Below, piece after piece: positions 19,830 through 31,422 of a DNA stretch of 64,000 bases (position 1 is its first letter; every line of letters starts with the position of its first letter). The translations under genes were made by a program, and so were the position numbers. The stretch spans positions 1 to 64,000 of the forward strand of contig NZ_QJRY01000003.1 in assembly GCF_003205195.1 (NCBI RefSeq), in the 5' to 3' direction. The stretch is from Peteryoungia wuzhouensis. Lineage in GTDB: Bacteria; Pseudomonadota; Alphaproteobacteria; Rhizobiales; Rhizobiaceae. The notes under the pieces were generated by a model. It saw only the letters and a program-made list of their open reading frames with translations, made no database searches and was not told where the DNA came from.

Positions 19830-20606
19830 TCATATAGGCCCGGACAAAGCCCTTGCAAAGGTCAAAACAGTGACATCCGCGGCCCCTGCCTTTTTCAGGG
19901 CAGCGGTCGCGGCACCGACCGTCGCCCCGGTCGTATAGACGTCGTCGATCAGCACCAGCCGCCGCCCGAACACCAGCTCTTCCCGCCCCTCCGGCACCAA
20001 AAAGGCACCGCGCACGTTGAGAGCCCGCTGGTTGGCCGTCAGCCCCACCTGCTGCTGCGTGCGCTTGCGCCTGACCAGCGCCTCGGCGAAAAACGGTTTC
20101 CCCGCCTGCCGCCCGACATGCCGCGCCAGCTCCGCCGACTGGTTGAACATCCGCCGGAACATCCGCATCCGGTGCAGCGGCACCGCAACGATGCCGTCTG
20201 CCGCCGCGATCTCGGCTGATGCCGCCCGCACCATCCAGGCCGCCATCATCGGCGCGAGATCGGTGCGGTCGCGATATTTCAGCCCATGCACCAGATGCCG
20301 CGCCACCCCCTCATGCAGCGCAACGGACCGCAGCCGGTCGAAGACCGGCGGATGCGCGATCGCCTCGGGCGACAGCATGCCCTCGCCTGGATCATGCGCA
20401 AAGGGCAGGCCCAGAACCTCGCAGAACGGCCGCTCGATCAGCCGCAATGTCGACCAGCAGTCGCTGCAAAGCGCATTCTGCGTCAGGGTCTGCACATGGC
20501 AATGCGCACAGGTCGGCGGATAAACCAGATGAAAAAGCCCACGCAGCATCGTCCCGGAACGATCCAGGCTGACGGATAGCGATTTCTGCACTAAGTGAGC
20601 GAGCAT
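19830..20606 (-). CDS. ComF family phosphoribosyltransferase-like protein
   Basis: Related to ComF/GntX. An N-terminal zinc-finger region (PPTCAHCHVQTLTQNALCSDCW, two Cys pairs) is followed by a phosphoribosyltransferase fold with the PRPP loop VLIDDVYTTGAT near the C-terminus. ComF supports DNA uptake in naturally competent bacteria; in rhizobia the role is undefined. Two starts are possible: 20606 (used here) and 20549 (MLRGLFHLVYPP). Neither has a strong ribosome-binding site, and the second also fits family lengths. It is divergent from the methyltransferase gene. Confidence 0.86.
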   Translation of the reverse strand: MLAHLVQKSLSVSLDRSGTMLRGLFHLVYPPTCAHCHVQTLTQNALCSDCWSTLRLIERPFCEVLGLPFAHDPGEGMLSPEAIAHPPVFDRLRSVALHEGVARHLVHGLKYRDRTDLAPMMAAWMVRAASAEIAAADGIVAVPLHRMRMFRRMFNQSAELARHVGRQAGKPFFAEALVRRKRTQQQVGLTANQRALNVRGAFLVPEGREELVFGRRLVLIDDVYTTGATVGAATAALKKAGAADVTVLTFARALSGPI

Positions 20607-20666
20607 GCGATGACTTTACGCCTGCCGGGGCAGAGAGCCAATCCGCGTCAGCCAGGGAAGACCGCC

Positions 20667-21566
20667 ATGAATGAAATTTTCGACGAAGCTCTCATCGCCC
20701 GCAACCGCAGCCGCGCCTGGGCACAGAGAGCGCAAGGGGCCGATTTCCTGCTGGAGCTGACAGCGCGCGAACTGGCCGACCGCCTGTCCATCGTCGAACG
20801 CCGCTTCGACAAGGCGGTCGAACTCTTCGGCGGCACGGGGCTGACGGCAGAGGCGGCGCTTGCCACCGGCAAGATTGCAGATCTGGAACGTGTCGAAACC
20901 GATGCGGCCCTGCTGGCAGGCACAGCCGGAAGCGTGACCAATTTCGAGAGCGTCCCGCTCGCGCCCCAGTCGGTCAACCTGATCCTCTCGCCGCTCTCCC
21001 TGCATCTGACCAACGACACGCCCGGCATGCTGATCCAGATGCGCCGCGCCCTGAAGCCCGATGGCCTGCTGCTCGCCGCCATCCCGGGTGCCGGAACACT
21101 TGCCGAACTGCGCGATGTGCTGCTGGCGGCCGAAACCGAAATCTATGGCGGCGCCAGCCCCCGCGTCGTGCCCTTTGCCGACATCCGCGACATCGGCGCG
21201 CTCATGCAGCGATCGGGTTTCGCTTTGCCTGTCATCGATGAGGAGAGTTTTACGGTCCGCTACGACCACATCTTCGCGCTGATGCGCGATCTGAAAGCCA
21301 TGGGCATGGGCAATCCGCTGATCGGCCGAAGCCGCCGCCCGGTCTCCCGCCGCTTCTTCATGCGCGCCGCCGAACTCTATGCCGAACGGTATGCCGATCC
21401 GGATGGCCGCATCCGTGCCACCTTCTCGATCGTCTTCGTTTCGGGCTGGGCGCCGCATGAAAGCCAGCAGAAGCCGCTGAAGCCTGGCTCCGCCAAGATG
21501 CGGCTTGCCGATGCGCTGGACCCGAACAGGTCAGTGCCCACCACAGCCAGGGAAAGCAAGGATTAG
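20667..21566 (+). CDS. SAM-dependent methyltransferase-fold protein (NDUFAF5/BioC-like)
   Basis: A 299-residue class I methyltransferase-fold protein. The opening FDEALIARNRSRAWAQRAQGADFL and the motif ELFGGTGLTAEAAL resemble the alphaproteobacterial relatives of human NDUFAF5, a respiratory complex I assembly factor. The usual GxGxG SAM loop is altered (FGGTGLTA), so its reaction may differ from a simple methyl transfer. LILSPLSLHLTNDTPGML corresponds to motif IV. AGGGAAG sits about 8 bases before the ATG. The 3' end overlaps the convergent pilin gene by four bases. Its location beside comF and grxC is common in rhizobia. Confidence 0.82.
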   Translation: MNEIFDEALIARNRSRAWAQRAQGADFLLELTARELADRLSIVERRFDKAVELFGGTGLTAEAALATGKIADLERVETDAALLAGTAGSVTNFESVPLAPQSVNLILSPLSLHLTNDTPGMLIQMRRALKPDGLLLAAIPGAGTLAELRDVLLAAETEIYGGASPRVVPFADIRDIGALMQRSGFALPVIDEESFTVRYDHIFALMRDLKAMGMGNPLIGRSRRPVSRRFFMRAAELYAERYADPDGRIRATFSIVFVSGWAPHESQQKPLKPGSAKMRLADALDPNRSVPTTARESKD

Positions 21567-21736
21567 GTCCAGGCGGCCGTGATCGTCGCCGTCACGGTTT
21601 CGAAGACGTTCTGAACACGCCCGCTCAAGACTCCGAAGCCGCTGATCAGGGCAACGCTCATGATCGCGGCAATCAATCCGTATTCGATCGCGGTCGCGCC
21701 GCTCTGGTCGGCGATCATCTGACGCAATAGACGCAT
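21563..21736 (-). CDS. Flp-family type IVb pilin
   Basis: A 57-residue prepilin. The type IVb signature is clear: a short charged leader MRLLRQMIADQSG, then ATAIEYGLIAAIMSVALI, with cleavage expected after the Gly and a Glu five residues later. The remaining C-terminus is short, as in Flp/PilA of tad systems. AGGAGA lies 6 bases before the start. No prepilin peptidase or tad assembly genes are in the window, so assembly must rely on a distant locus. The small membrane protein gene upstream may belong with it. Confidence 0.9.
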   Translation of the reverse strand: MRLLRQMIADQSGATAIEYGLIAAIMSVALISGFGVLSGRVQNVFETVTATITAAWT

Positions 21737-21794
21737 GCGGTCTCCTGGCGATCGACCCGGAGCCTGCCGCGCAGCGCTCCCGGCACGGTGGTGG

Positions 21795-22115
21795 TTAACA
21801 GGCCTGGCCGGAACCATAACCGTCGATGATACAGACGGAGCCGGGCGTTTCCTGAAGCACGCTACGACGGATCGTGTAGCGCTTGCCGGGATCGCCCTTC
21901 GGGATGGAACCTGTGGTGATCATGTCGTAGTCATCAGGCTGGAAAGCCAGGGTCTTGCGGTCGGTCTTGGAAGCAAGCATCGGCGTCAGGACGAGCGAAA
22001 GGGCGATCGCAGCCGTGCCGAAAAGCAGGGCGATATTCAGAACACCGGTCCGGCCTGATTTGATCGAAGACCGCTCTCTTGACCGTGCGGCCTTCCAGAA
22101 ATCCTCGTTTACCAT
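21795..22115 (-). CDS. Small single-span membrane protein of unknown function
   Basis: A 106-residue protein with one membrane helix (about residues 26-48, TGVLNIALLFGTAAIALSLV). A conserved-looking periplasmic segment follows: DRKTLAFQPDDYDMITTGSI, then a Cys-containing tail VCIIDGYGSGQAC. The ATG at 22115 has GGAGCG nearby; a GTG four codons upstream is possible. I do not recognise a characterised family. It sits 58 bases upstream of the Flp pilin on the same strand, and so may be co-expressed and related to pilus function, which is inference. Confidence 0.7.
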   Translation of the reverse strand: MVNEDFWKAARSRERSSIKSGRTGVLNIALLFGTAAIALSLVLTPMLASKTDRKTLAFQPDDYDMITTGSIPKGDPGKRYTIRRSVLQETPGSVCIIDGYGSGQAC

Positions 22116-22213
22116 GATACGCTCCACACACGTTTACGACGCATGAACAGAGCGTATATTGCGGTGCGGGGTATAAACTTTGTGTTAACGACGCCCGAAG
22201 AATTCGCGACCGC

Positions 22214-22627
22214 TCACAGAAGGTCCTGGAGAAACGGGATCAGCGGCTCGTCGGCCGGCGGCATCGGATAGTCGCGCAACGCCTTGGCCCGAACCCACTT
22301 GATCGCCTGGCCTTCGCGCCCCTGGGGAATCCCCTCATAACGTCGGCAGATATAGAGCGGCATCAGCAGGTGAAAGCGCTCATAGGTGTGGCTGGCGAAT
22401 GTGAGCGGCGCCAGGCACGCAACCTTGGTGACGATACCCAGCTCTTCGTTGAGTTCACGCACCAGCGTTTCCTCGGGCGTCTCGCCAGCCTCGACCTTGC
22501 CGCCGGGAAACTCCCACAATCCGGCCAGCGACTTGCCCTCGGGCCGTTGCGCAAGAAGGATGCGGTTGTCGGTATCGACAAGCGCGCAGGCGGCCACCAG
22601 CAGGATCGGCTTCTTCTCGTCGCTCAT
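22214..22627 (-). CDS. mutT: Nudix hydrolase MutT (8-oxo-dGTP diphosphatase)
   Basis: Sanitises oxidised nucleotides. The 137-residue protein has a complete Nudix box spanning GGKVEAGETPEETLVREL and NEELGI, near residues 42-65, that matches Gx5Ex7REUxEExGU. The region GKSLAGLWEFPGGK is typical of MutT. The start is two bases after the stop of the GNAT gene, with GGAAGG 10 bases upstream lying inside that gene's end. It is the last gene of an argJ-GNAT-mutT operon, a grouping conserved in rhizobia as I recall. Confidence 0.93.
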   Translation of the reverse strand: MSDEKKPILLVAACALVDTDNRILLAQRPEGKSLAGLWEFPGGKVEAGETPEETLVRELNEELGIVTKVACLAPLTFASHTYERFHLLMPLYICRRYEGIPQGREGQAIKWVRAKALRDYPMPPADEPLIPFLQDLL

Positions 22628-22629
22628 GC

Positions 22630-23409
22630 TCAAGCCTTCCGCCAATAGTGATAGCGATAGGCTTCGCTGAAACCCATCTTGGTATAGAGGGAAAGGGCCG
22701 CTTCGTTGTTCGCGACGACCTGCAGCCAGGCGGTGCGTGCACCGCGCATCCGGGCCCAGCGCAGCGCCGTGCTCAGGATCTCGACGCCCAGCCCCTGCCC
22801 ACGCTTGTCGGAGCGCACCGCAAGCGACATGACCCCCGCGAGGTCATTGTCCTGCACGCAGAGCGTCGCAGCCACGGGCCCACTCTCGGGGTCCTCAATG
22901 ACAAAGAGGCCACTTGGCGGCTTGATGCTGGTAATGATCTCGGCCAGCGCCGGCTTCAAGGCAGGGTCCGTCCCATGCACGGCGATATCGGCATCGACGT
23001 AGCGACCGATGTCATGCGTCGGCAGATGATCCATGGTATCGGGAAGCTCGAGCGTCGTCAGATCGCAGGTCATCGTCACGACCTCCTCGAAGCACTCCCA
23101 GCCCTCCGCCGCCAGATGATCGATCAATTGCTTCGGCGACAGGGGTGTCTGCCGGATCATCAGCGGTCGCCCATGCGCCTCGAACCGCCGCTTGGCCTTC
23201 TCGATCCGCAACGGGATGTCGCGGTGGTCGGACGGATCGAGCGCAACAACACAGTTCAGCCGCTTCGACGGATGGCTCCCCGTCAGCCGCACCTGCCAGC
23301 TGCCGTCATAGACCACGCTGCTCGCCGGCCAGGCGCGAAAGCCGACGGCTTCCAGGCGCCGCACCAGCGGCAGGTTCGGATCGGAAACGTTCACCTGCAT
23401 TCCGGCCAT
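22630..23409 (-). CDS. GNAT family N-acetyltransferase
   Basis: A 259-residue acetyltransferase. The acetyl-CoA loop is RGQGLGVEIL in the C-terminal half (VMSLAVRSDKRGQGLG), followed by the typical ending NNEAALSLYTKMGF. The N-terminal 110 residues form an additional domain that may be a degenerate second GNAT fold. Its start overlaps the argJ stop by one base and its stop is two bases before mutT, so it is tightly co-translated with both. The substrate is unknown; nearness to argJ does not prove a role in arginine synthesis. Confidence 0.88.
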   Translation of the reverse strand: MAGMQVNVSDPNLPLVRRLEAVGFRAWPASSVVYDGSWQVRLTGSHPSKRLNCVVALDPSDHRDIPLRIEKAKRRFEAHGRPLMIRQTPLSPKQLIDHLAAEGWECFEEVVTMTCDLTTLELPDTMDHLPTHDIGRYVDADIAVHGTDPALKPALAEIITSIKPPSGLFVIEDPESGPVAATLCVQDNDLAGVMSLAVRSDKRGQGLGVEILSTALRWARMRGARTAWLQVVANNEAALSLYTKMGFSEAYRYHYWRKA

Positions 23410-24650
23410 CAGCTCCGGTAATCGCCGTTGATGGCGACATATTCCTTGGTCAGGTCACAGGTCCAGACGGTCGCCGTGCCCGAGCCCAAGCCGATATCGA
23501 CGGTCACAGGAATGTCTTCCTTCTCCATCACCGCCGTGGTTGCAGCCTCGGAATAATCCGGGTCCCGCTCGCCATTGACGGCAACGCGCACGTCGCCGAA
23601 CCAGATCGCCAGCCGGTCGCGGTCCGCCATCTCGCCGGACTTGCCTACGGCCATGACGATACGGCCCCAGTTCGCGTCCTCACCGGCAACCGCCGTCTTG
23701 ACCAGCGGCGAATTGGCAATCGACAGCGCGATCTTCTTCGCCGCCAGATCGCTCTCGGCACCCTTGATGGTGACGGCAACCATCTTGCGCGCACCTTCGC
23801 CGTCGCGGACCACCTGCAGCGCCAGATCCTTCAGCAGGTCGTTCAGCGCCTGCCGGAATTCACCAAGACGCGCATCATCCGCGTTTTCGACGGTCGCCTG
23901 GCCATCAGCCGCTGCAGCGCCCGTCGCAAACAGCAGCAGCGTGTCCGAGGTCGAAGTGTCGCTATCGACGGTGATCGAATTGAAACTCGGCTCGACGCCG
24001 GCCGAAAGCAGCGCCTGCAGGGCAGACGAGGAAATGGCGGCATCGGTGACAACGAAGGACAGCATGGTCGCCATGTCGGGCGCGATCATGCCGGCCCCCT
24101 TGGCGATCCCGTTGATCGTGACAGTCACACCGTCGATCTTGGCCGAACGCGTCGCAACCTTCGGATATGTATCCGTCGTCATGATTGCCTTGGCCGCTTC
24201 CAGCCAGAAATCGCCCTTGGCATCCGTGGCCATCTGGTCCAGCACGCCGGCAAACTTCGTCGCATCGAGCGGCTCGCCGATCACGCCAGTCGAAGCCAGA
24301 TAGATCTCGTTCTCGCCGCAGCTGAGTGCGGATGCCGCAGACTTTGCCGTGAGCTCCGTCGCAGCCCTGCCCTTGGATCCGGTAAAGGCATTGGCATTGC
24401 CGGAATTCACCACTACGCCACGGGCAAAGCCATGGCCGAGATTCTGCCGGCAGAAATCCACAGGCGCCGAAGGGCACTTCGACTTGGTGAAGACGCCTGC
24501 GACCGTAGCCGGCGTATCGAAAGCCATCAGCAGCACATCGGTGCGGTTCTTGTACTTGATACCCGCTGCCGCCGTCGCCATCCGCACACCGCGGATGACA
24601 GGCATGTCGGCATAGGATTTCGGAGCGAGCGGAGAAATGCTGGAAGACAT
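23409..24650 (-). CDS. argJ: Bifunctional ornithine acetyltransferase/N-acetylglutamate synthase
   Basis: Recycles the acetyl group from N-acetylornithine to glutamate in arginine synthesis and may also use acetyl-CoA. The precursor self-cleaves before the catalytic threonine: [14 protein letters not shown] contains Thr195, giving alpha and beta chains of roughly 194 and 219 residues. Other family blocks are [13 protein letters not shown] and the C-terminal [12 protein letters not shown]. The start [12 protein letters not shown] is preceded by CAGG; a longer in-frame start would cross the hairpin upstream. It lies downstream of a parvulin gene on the same strand. Confidence 0.95.
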   Translation of the reverse strand: MSSSISPLAPKSYADMPVIRGVRMATAAAGIKYKNRTDVLLMAFDTPATVAGVFTKSKCPSAPVDFCRQNLGHGFARGVVVNSGNANAFTGSKGRAATELTAKSAASALSCGENEIYLASTGVIGEPLDATKFAGVLDQMATDAKGDFWLEAAKAIMTTDTYPKVATRSAKIDGVTVTINGIAKGAGMIAPDMATMLSFVVTDAAISSSALQALLSAGVEPSFNSITVDSDTSTSDTLLLFATGAAAADGQATVENADDARLGEFRQALNDLLKDLALQVVRDGEGARKMVAVTIKGAESDLAAKKIALSIANSPLVKTAVAGEDANWGRIVMAVGKSGEMADRDRLAIWFGDVRVAVNGERDPDYSEAATTAVMEKEDIPVTVDIGLGSGTATVWTCDLTKEYVAINGDYRS

Positions 24651-24669
24651 GGTGCCTGGCCTGTAATGG

Positions 24670-24695
24670 AAGGCCCGCAAACTGCGGGCCTTTTT
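24670..24695. terminator. GC-rich hairpin between the parvulin gene and argJ
   Basis: AAGGCCCGC (24670-24678) pairs with GCGGGCCTT (24684-24692) across five bases, a 9-bp stem. The T-run (TTTTT) follows on the plus strand. On the minus strand, where both flanking genes are read, the stem follows AAAAA and only TTCC comes after it. It probably attenuates or ends the parvulin transcript, but the orientation of the T-run makes this uncertain. Confidence 0.5.
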
Positions 24696-24726
24696 CTAAA
24701 GATAATGTATCGAAGACGGAGGCAGC

Positions 24727-25578
24727 TTACTGCTGCTGTTCCTGCTTGTTCGCCTCTTCATAACCCTTGCGCAGGGTTTCGTCGACGATCTCGACCTTCT
24801 GTTCGGTCTTGGCCTTCTCGATCAGGGCAAGATACTTGTCACGCATGACGAGCTGACGAACCTGCTGCTCGACGGCCTCGAATGCCGGCGGAGCGGCTTC
24901 GCGCTTGTCTTCGAGCAGGATCACGTGGAAGCCGAACTGCGTCTTGACCGGGGTCTTGGTGTAGGCGCCCTTTTCGAGAGCAAAGGCTGCTTCTTCGAAT
25001 TCCGGAACCATGCGGCCCTTGGTAAAGTAGCCGAGATCGCCGCCTTCCGACTTGTTCGGGTCGGTGGACTTTTCCTTGGCCAGATCAACGAAGCTCTTGC
25101 CGGCGTCGAGTTCGGCGATGATCGCCTTGGCTTCCTCTTCCGTCTTCACCAGGATGTGGCGGGCGCGGATCTCTTCCTGCTTCGGAAGGGCTGCCACTTC
25201 CTTGTCGTAGCGCGCCTTGACCTCTTCGGTGGTCACGGCATCGACCACGTTCTTCTTGAAGAAGGCGTTGTGCAGTTCGCGCTCGGCGATGTAGGCCATG
25301 CGACGCTGATAGTCCGGATCATCCTTCAGACCGGCAGCCTCGGCATTGGCCGCCAGCAGCTTCACGTCGATGGCGCCGGACAGGGCGGCAACCTTTTTCT
25401 GCTCATCGGGCAGCTGGGCAAGCTGCGGGTCCAGATTGGCGATGGCGAGGTCGAGCTCGGACTGCTTGATCTCCAGGGAGCCGACCTTGGCGACCACGGC
25501 ATCGTCAGCAGCGACGACACCCTGGAAGGCGATGAGCGATACGCAGGCGGCAAGCACGAATTTATTGAGGCGAAGCAT
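24727..25578 (-). CDS. Periplasmic parvulin-type peptidyl-prolyl isomerase
   Basis: A SurA/PrsA-like foldase. The 283-residue protein has a signal peptide (MLRLNKFVLAACVSLIAFQG, cleaved near VAADD) and an N-terminal SurA-like helical region. The parvulin domain (about residues 135-235) contains IRARHILVKTEEEAKAII, the GGDLGYFTKGRMVPEFEEAAF block and FGFHVILLED. The C-terminus is glutamine-rich. It probably helps fold envelope proteins after Sec export, which suits its position divergent from secA. AAAGG lies 8 bases before the ATG. Confidence 0.92.
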   Translation of the reverse strand: MLRLNKFVLAACVSLIAFQGVVAADDAVVAKVGSLEIKQSELDLAIANLDPQLAQLPDEQKKVAALSGAIDVKLLAANAEAAGLKDDPDYQRRMAYIAERELHNAFFKKNVVDAVTTEEVKARYDKEVAALPKQEEIRARHILVKTEEEAKAIIAELDAGKSFVDLAKEKSTDPNKSEGGDLGYFTKGRMVPEFEEAAFALEKGAYTKTPVKTQFGFHVILLEDKREAAPPAFEAVEQQVRQLVMRDKYLALIEKAKTEQKVEIVDETLRKGYEEANKQEQQQ

Positions 25579-25679
25579 GAAAGACCTTTCGGATGGTGAA
25601 CCGTTTGAAGACCGTTCGAATCAGGCAAAAAATTGTCAGACGCCCGACAAATGCAGGTCTTTCCAATCGCCCTGCGCCG

Positions 25680-25708
25680 TTGACATCATTCGACCCCCCT
25701 CTTATCTG
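25680..25708 (+). promoter_or_regulatory. Candidate sigma-70 promoter of secA
   Basis: A perfect TTGACA at 25680-25685 is followed after 16-17 bases by TTATCT/TATCTG (25702-25708), reading toward secA about 115 bases downstream. The -35 match is exact and the -10 is partial, as is common in alphaproteobacteria. Confidence 0.5.
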
Positions 25709-25823
25709 TCACGCAACCTCGCGTCCAGAGTAGTTTCGGGACGCATTGCGCCTATTCCTCTGTGCTCATAAGGGCCGGAAGACTGGGTCAACGTTATGAC
25801 GAAGGTCAGAAAGGACCATCGAT

Positions 25824-28526
<2,703 letters not shown>

Positions 28527-28565
28527 TCGAGAAAGGCCGTTTCAACGGTTTCAACCCGATTTCGG

Positions 28566-28594
28566 AACGCCCGTGCCTGCCAGCGCGGGCGTTT
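28566..28594 (+). terminator. Putative Rho-independent terminator of secA
   Basis: AACGCCCG (28566-28573) pairs with CGGGCGTT (28586-28593) around a 12-base loop, followed by TTCGCATTT. It is placed 40 bases after the secA stop codon. The T-run is short and broken, so efficiency is uncertain. Confidence 0.6.
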
Positions 28595-28761
28595 CGCATT
28601 TGAGATGGGTGACGAAACGAGGCCTGAGCGGGAAAGGGCCTCGGCGCCCTCAGCGGCCGCGTCATCTCCCGCTTGATGGTTTCTAAACCTTTACCTGCAA
28701 GAGTGCCGCCCGAGATCGGGGCGACTGGCTTTCCAGTGCGGTCCCCTACGGGAGCGAAGCC

Positions 28762-29967
28762 ATGTCAGGTATGGCGGAACGCGAGCATCACTGGGATTCC
28801 CTGCGGGCGCTTCTGATGCTGCTCGGTATCCCCTATCACGCGGCCATGGCCTACAACACGCGGGTTCTCTGGGATGTGCAGTCGCTCGACAAAAGCGAGA
28901 CCCTGACCTTTCTCAGCGGCTTCCTCGTCACCTTCCGCATGCCGGCTTTCTTCATGGTCGCCGGCTATTTCGCCGCCATGCTGCTCGCCCGTCGCCCGCC
29001 TTTGCAGTGGCTGCGTGGCCGTTTCGTCCGCCTCGGCGTCCCCTTCCTCACCGGCCTCGTCCTGCTCGCTCCGCCGCAACTCTTTTTCGTCGACCTGAAG
29101 GATGCCCTGAACGGCGCCCTGTCCATGCCTCAGGCCATGCACCGGGCAGCTTACGACGTCACCCATCCGGGCTTCGGCTGGATCATGCATCTTTGGTTCC
29201 TGCCCGCACTTCTGGCCTATAGCACGCTGGTTGCACTCGCCCTGGCATTGGTCCAGGCAACCGGCTCAAGCCGGCATCTTCGCCAGGCAGGAGACGCTTT
29301 GGCCCAGCGCCGCATGCTTCTTCTTCCGGCAGTCCTCGCCTTCGCCATGACCTGGGAAATCGCGATCGCCCTGTCGCATTCCTATTTCCTCGCAAAGCCA
29401 TCGGGCCTTGCCTTCCTGCTGGCCCATGGGGTCGATCCCTATCTGCGATATCTGCCCTTCTTTCTGCTGGGCGTCGCCCTGCGCGCCGTGCCGGAACTGC
29501 GTCCGACCCTCGTCTGGCAGGGTGGCTGGATCTTGCCTCTCACCGCAACGGCTGCCGCCATCGCCGCCTCCCTGCTGCGGGGCAGAACAGGTCTGGTCCT
29601 CGAAATCCTCTACAATGCCGCCGACGGGCTCGCCGCCATCCTGATGAGCGCCGTTCTGATCGGCTGTGCCAGCCGCTTCTGGAACCGGCCGAACCGCTCG
29701 GTCGACCGCATTGTCGATGCCTCCTTCACCATCTACCTCCTGCATCATCCGCTGATCTATGCCCTGGTCACGCTCTTTCTGCTGGCCCCCTGGCCACCCG
29801 TGCTGGAGTTCGCGATCGTCTGCCTGCTGACACTCAGCCTGTCCTACGGTGCGCACAGGATTCTGCGCAAAAGTCGCCTGGCACTCTTCCTGTTCAACGG
29901 CCTCCCGCTGCGGCCCGGAACCACCACGACGGCATCGGCTACCCCCGTTGAGGGCACACTTCGTTAA
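28762..29967 (+). CDS. Membrane acyltransferase (acyltransferase-3/OpgC-like)
   Basis: A 401-residue integral membrane protein with about ten hydrophobic helices. The acyltransferase-3 family signature is visible near the N-terminus: R15, ten residues, then H26 in RALLMLLGIPYHAAM, with FRMPAFFMVAGYF after it and SFTIYLLHHPLIY near the end. Such enzymes transfer acetyl, succinyl or fatty acyl groups to glycans or lipids; OpgC succinylates periplasmic glucans. GGGAG lies 8 bases before the ATG. The next two genes encode a polysaccharide flippase and a CelD-like GNAT, so a role in decorating an envelope glycan is plausible. Confidence 0.88.
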   Translation: MSGMAEREHHWDSLRALLMLLGIPYHAAMAYNTRVLWDVQSLDKSETLTFLSGFLVTFRMPAFFMVAGYFAAMLLARRPPLQWLRGRFVRLGVPFLTGLVLLAPPQLFFVDLKDALNGALSMPQAMHRAAYDVTHPGFGWIMHLWFLPALLAYSTLVALALALVQATGSSRHLRQAGDALAQRRMLLLPAVLAFAMTWEIAIALSHSYFLAKPSGLAFLLAHGVDPYLRYLPFFLLGVALRAVPELRPTLVWQGGWILPLTATAAAIAASLLRGRTGLVLEILYNAADGLAAILMSAVLIGCASRFWNRPNRSVDRIVDASFTIYLLHHPLIYALVTLFLLAPWPPVLEFAIVCLLTLSLSYGAHRILRKSRLALFLFNGLPLRPGTTTTASATPVEGTLR

Positions 29968-30027
29968 CCCTGATGTGTCAACACTCAGATCACGCCCGTC
30001 CCTGTGAGAAGTATTGCGTTTGTCACG

Positions 30028-31422
30028 ATGACTGTTCTGGAAGCAGCGGAGAAATGGTTGCCCGCAGGTCAGGTTCTGGCCCGCGCGCTCCGTGCTGAAG
30101 ACGACCAGTCCCGTGCCCGGCTGATGGCCATGGTCGCCTTCGCCATCCGCATCTTCAGCGCCGCCATAGCCTTCGTCTCGCAGATCATCCAGGCCCGCCT
30201 GATGGGCGAGTTCGAATATGGCATCTTCGTCTTCGTCTGGGTGCTGGTCGTGCTCGCCGGCAATTTCTCCTGCCTCGGCTTCCCCACCGCTCTCATCCGC
30301 TTCCTGCCGCAATACGATCTCGACAAGGCGGAAGCGGAGATCCGCGGCCTGACCATGACCGCCCGCGTCTTTGCCATGCTGAGCGCCAGCACCTTCGTGC
30401 TCATCGGTCTGGCTGCCCTGCATGTCTTCGGCGACAAGATCGAGGCCTACTACCTCGTCCCCCTCTTCCTCGCCCTTTTCGCCCTGCCGATGATTGCGCT
30501 CGGCGACGTGCTCGACGGCACCGCACGTGCCAATCGCTGGCCGGTGGTGGCCATGAGCCCGACCTACATCATCCGTCCGACGCTGATCCTCGTCTTCATG
30601 CTGACGGCCGTCAGCCTCGGCGCGCCGGCAACGGCCACCACAGCCCTGCAGGCCGCTCTGGCTGCCACTTACGTCACCACGCTCGGCCAGTTTCTCACCA
30701 TCGACCGCCGCCTGGTGCGCCGCTACGAAAAAGGTGCGCGCAAGATCGATTTCCTCGCCTGGTTCCGGGTCGCTTTTCCGATCTTCCTGATTGAAGGTTT
30801 CGGCTTCCTGCTGACCAATTCCGATGTCATCGTGGTCGGTTTTTACCTTCCCCCCGATCAGGTCGCCGTCTATTTCGCAGCTGCCAAGACCATGGCGCTC
30901 GTCCAGTTCGTCTTCTTCGCCGTCAAGGCCGGCGCCACCCCGCGCTTCTCAGCCCTGATGGCGGAAGGCGACCGGACGGGGCTCGCGGCCTTTGCCGGCA
31001 CGGCCGCTCGCTGGACCTTCTGGCCCTCGCTTGCTGTTGGCGCGGTCGTGCTTCTATCAGGAGAATTCCTGCTCGCCATGTTCGGTCCCGCCTTCACGGC
31101 CGGTTACATGCTGATGGTCATCCTCTTTGCCGGCAACATGGCGAAAGCCATGGTGGGCCCGGCTGAAATGTTGCTCACCATGGCCGGACGGCAGAAACTC
31201 TGCGTCGGGGTCTATTTCCTGGCACTTGCCACGAATATCGGCCTCAACGTGACGCTGATACCCCATCTCGGCCTCGCCGGCGCCGCAACGGCCACGGCAT
31301 CGGCCATGGCCGTCGAAGCTTTGCTGCTGCACCTCGCCGTGCGTCGCGCCCTCGGCGTCGTCGTCTTTGCCTTCGCCGACCCGCTCGCCCTGATGCGCAG
31401 GATGGAGGCGAAAGCCGCATGA
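30028..31422 (+). CDS. Oligosaccharide flippase/polysaccharide biosynthesis (Wzx-like) membrane protein
   Basis: A MOP-superfamily transporter that would flip lipid-linked sugar units across the inner membrane. The 464-residue protein has 12-14 membrane helices; AEDDQSRARLMAMVAFAIRIFSA leads into the first, and FEYGIFVFVWVLVVLAGNFS and PTALIRFLPQYD are typical. I chose the ATG at 30028 (MTVLEAAEKWL). A GTG at 30004 would add eight residues, and neither has a clear ribosome-binding site. The stop overlaps the CelD-like gene by four bases. No glycosyltransferases for this system are in the neighbourhood. Confidence 0.85.
   Translation: MTVLEAAEKWLPAGQVLARALRAEDDQSRARLMAMVAFAIRIFSAAIAFVSQIIQARLMGEFEYGIFVFVWVLVVLAGNFSCLGFPTALIRFLPQYDLDKAEAEIRGLTMTARVFAMLSASTFVLIGLAALHVFGDKIEAYYLVPLFLALFALPMIALGDVLDGTARANRWPVVAMSPTYIIRPTLILVFMLTAVSLGAPATATTALQAALAATYVTTLGQFLTIDRRLVRRYEKGARKIDFLAWFRVAFPIFLIEGFGFLLTNSDVIVVGFYLPPDQVAVYFAAAKTMALVQFVFFAVKAGATPRFSALMAEGDRTGLAAFAGTAARWTFWPSLAVGAVVLLSGEFLLAMFGPAFTAGYMLMVILFAGNMAKAMVGPAEMLLTMAGRQKLCVGVYFLALATNIGLNVTLIPHLGLAGAATATASAMAVEALLLHLAVRRALGVVVFAFADPLALMRRMEAKAA

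Noticed and set aside
25612..25620. GTTCGAATC, a T-loop-like string, as a sign of a tRNA
   Set aside because: There is no acceptor stem, anticodon arm or CCA-adjacent pairing around it.
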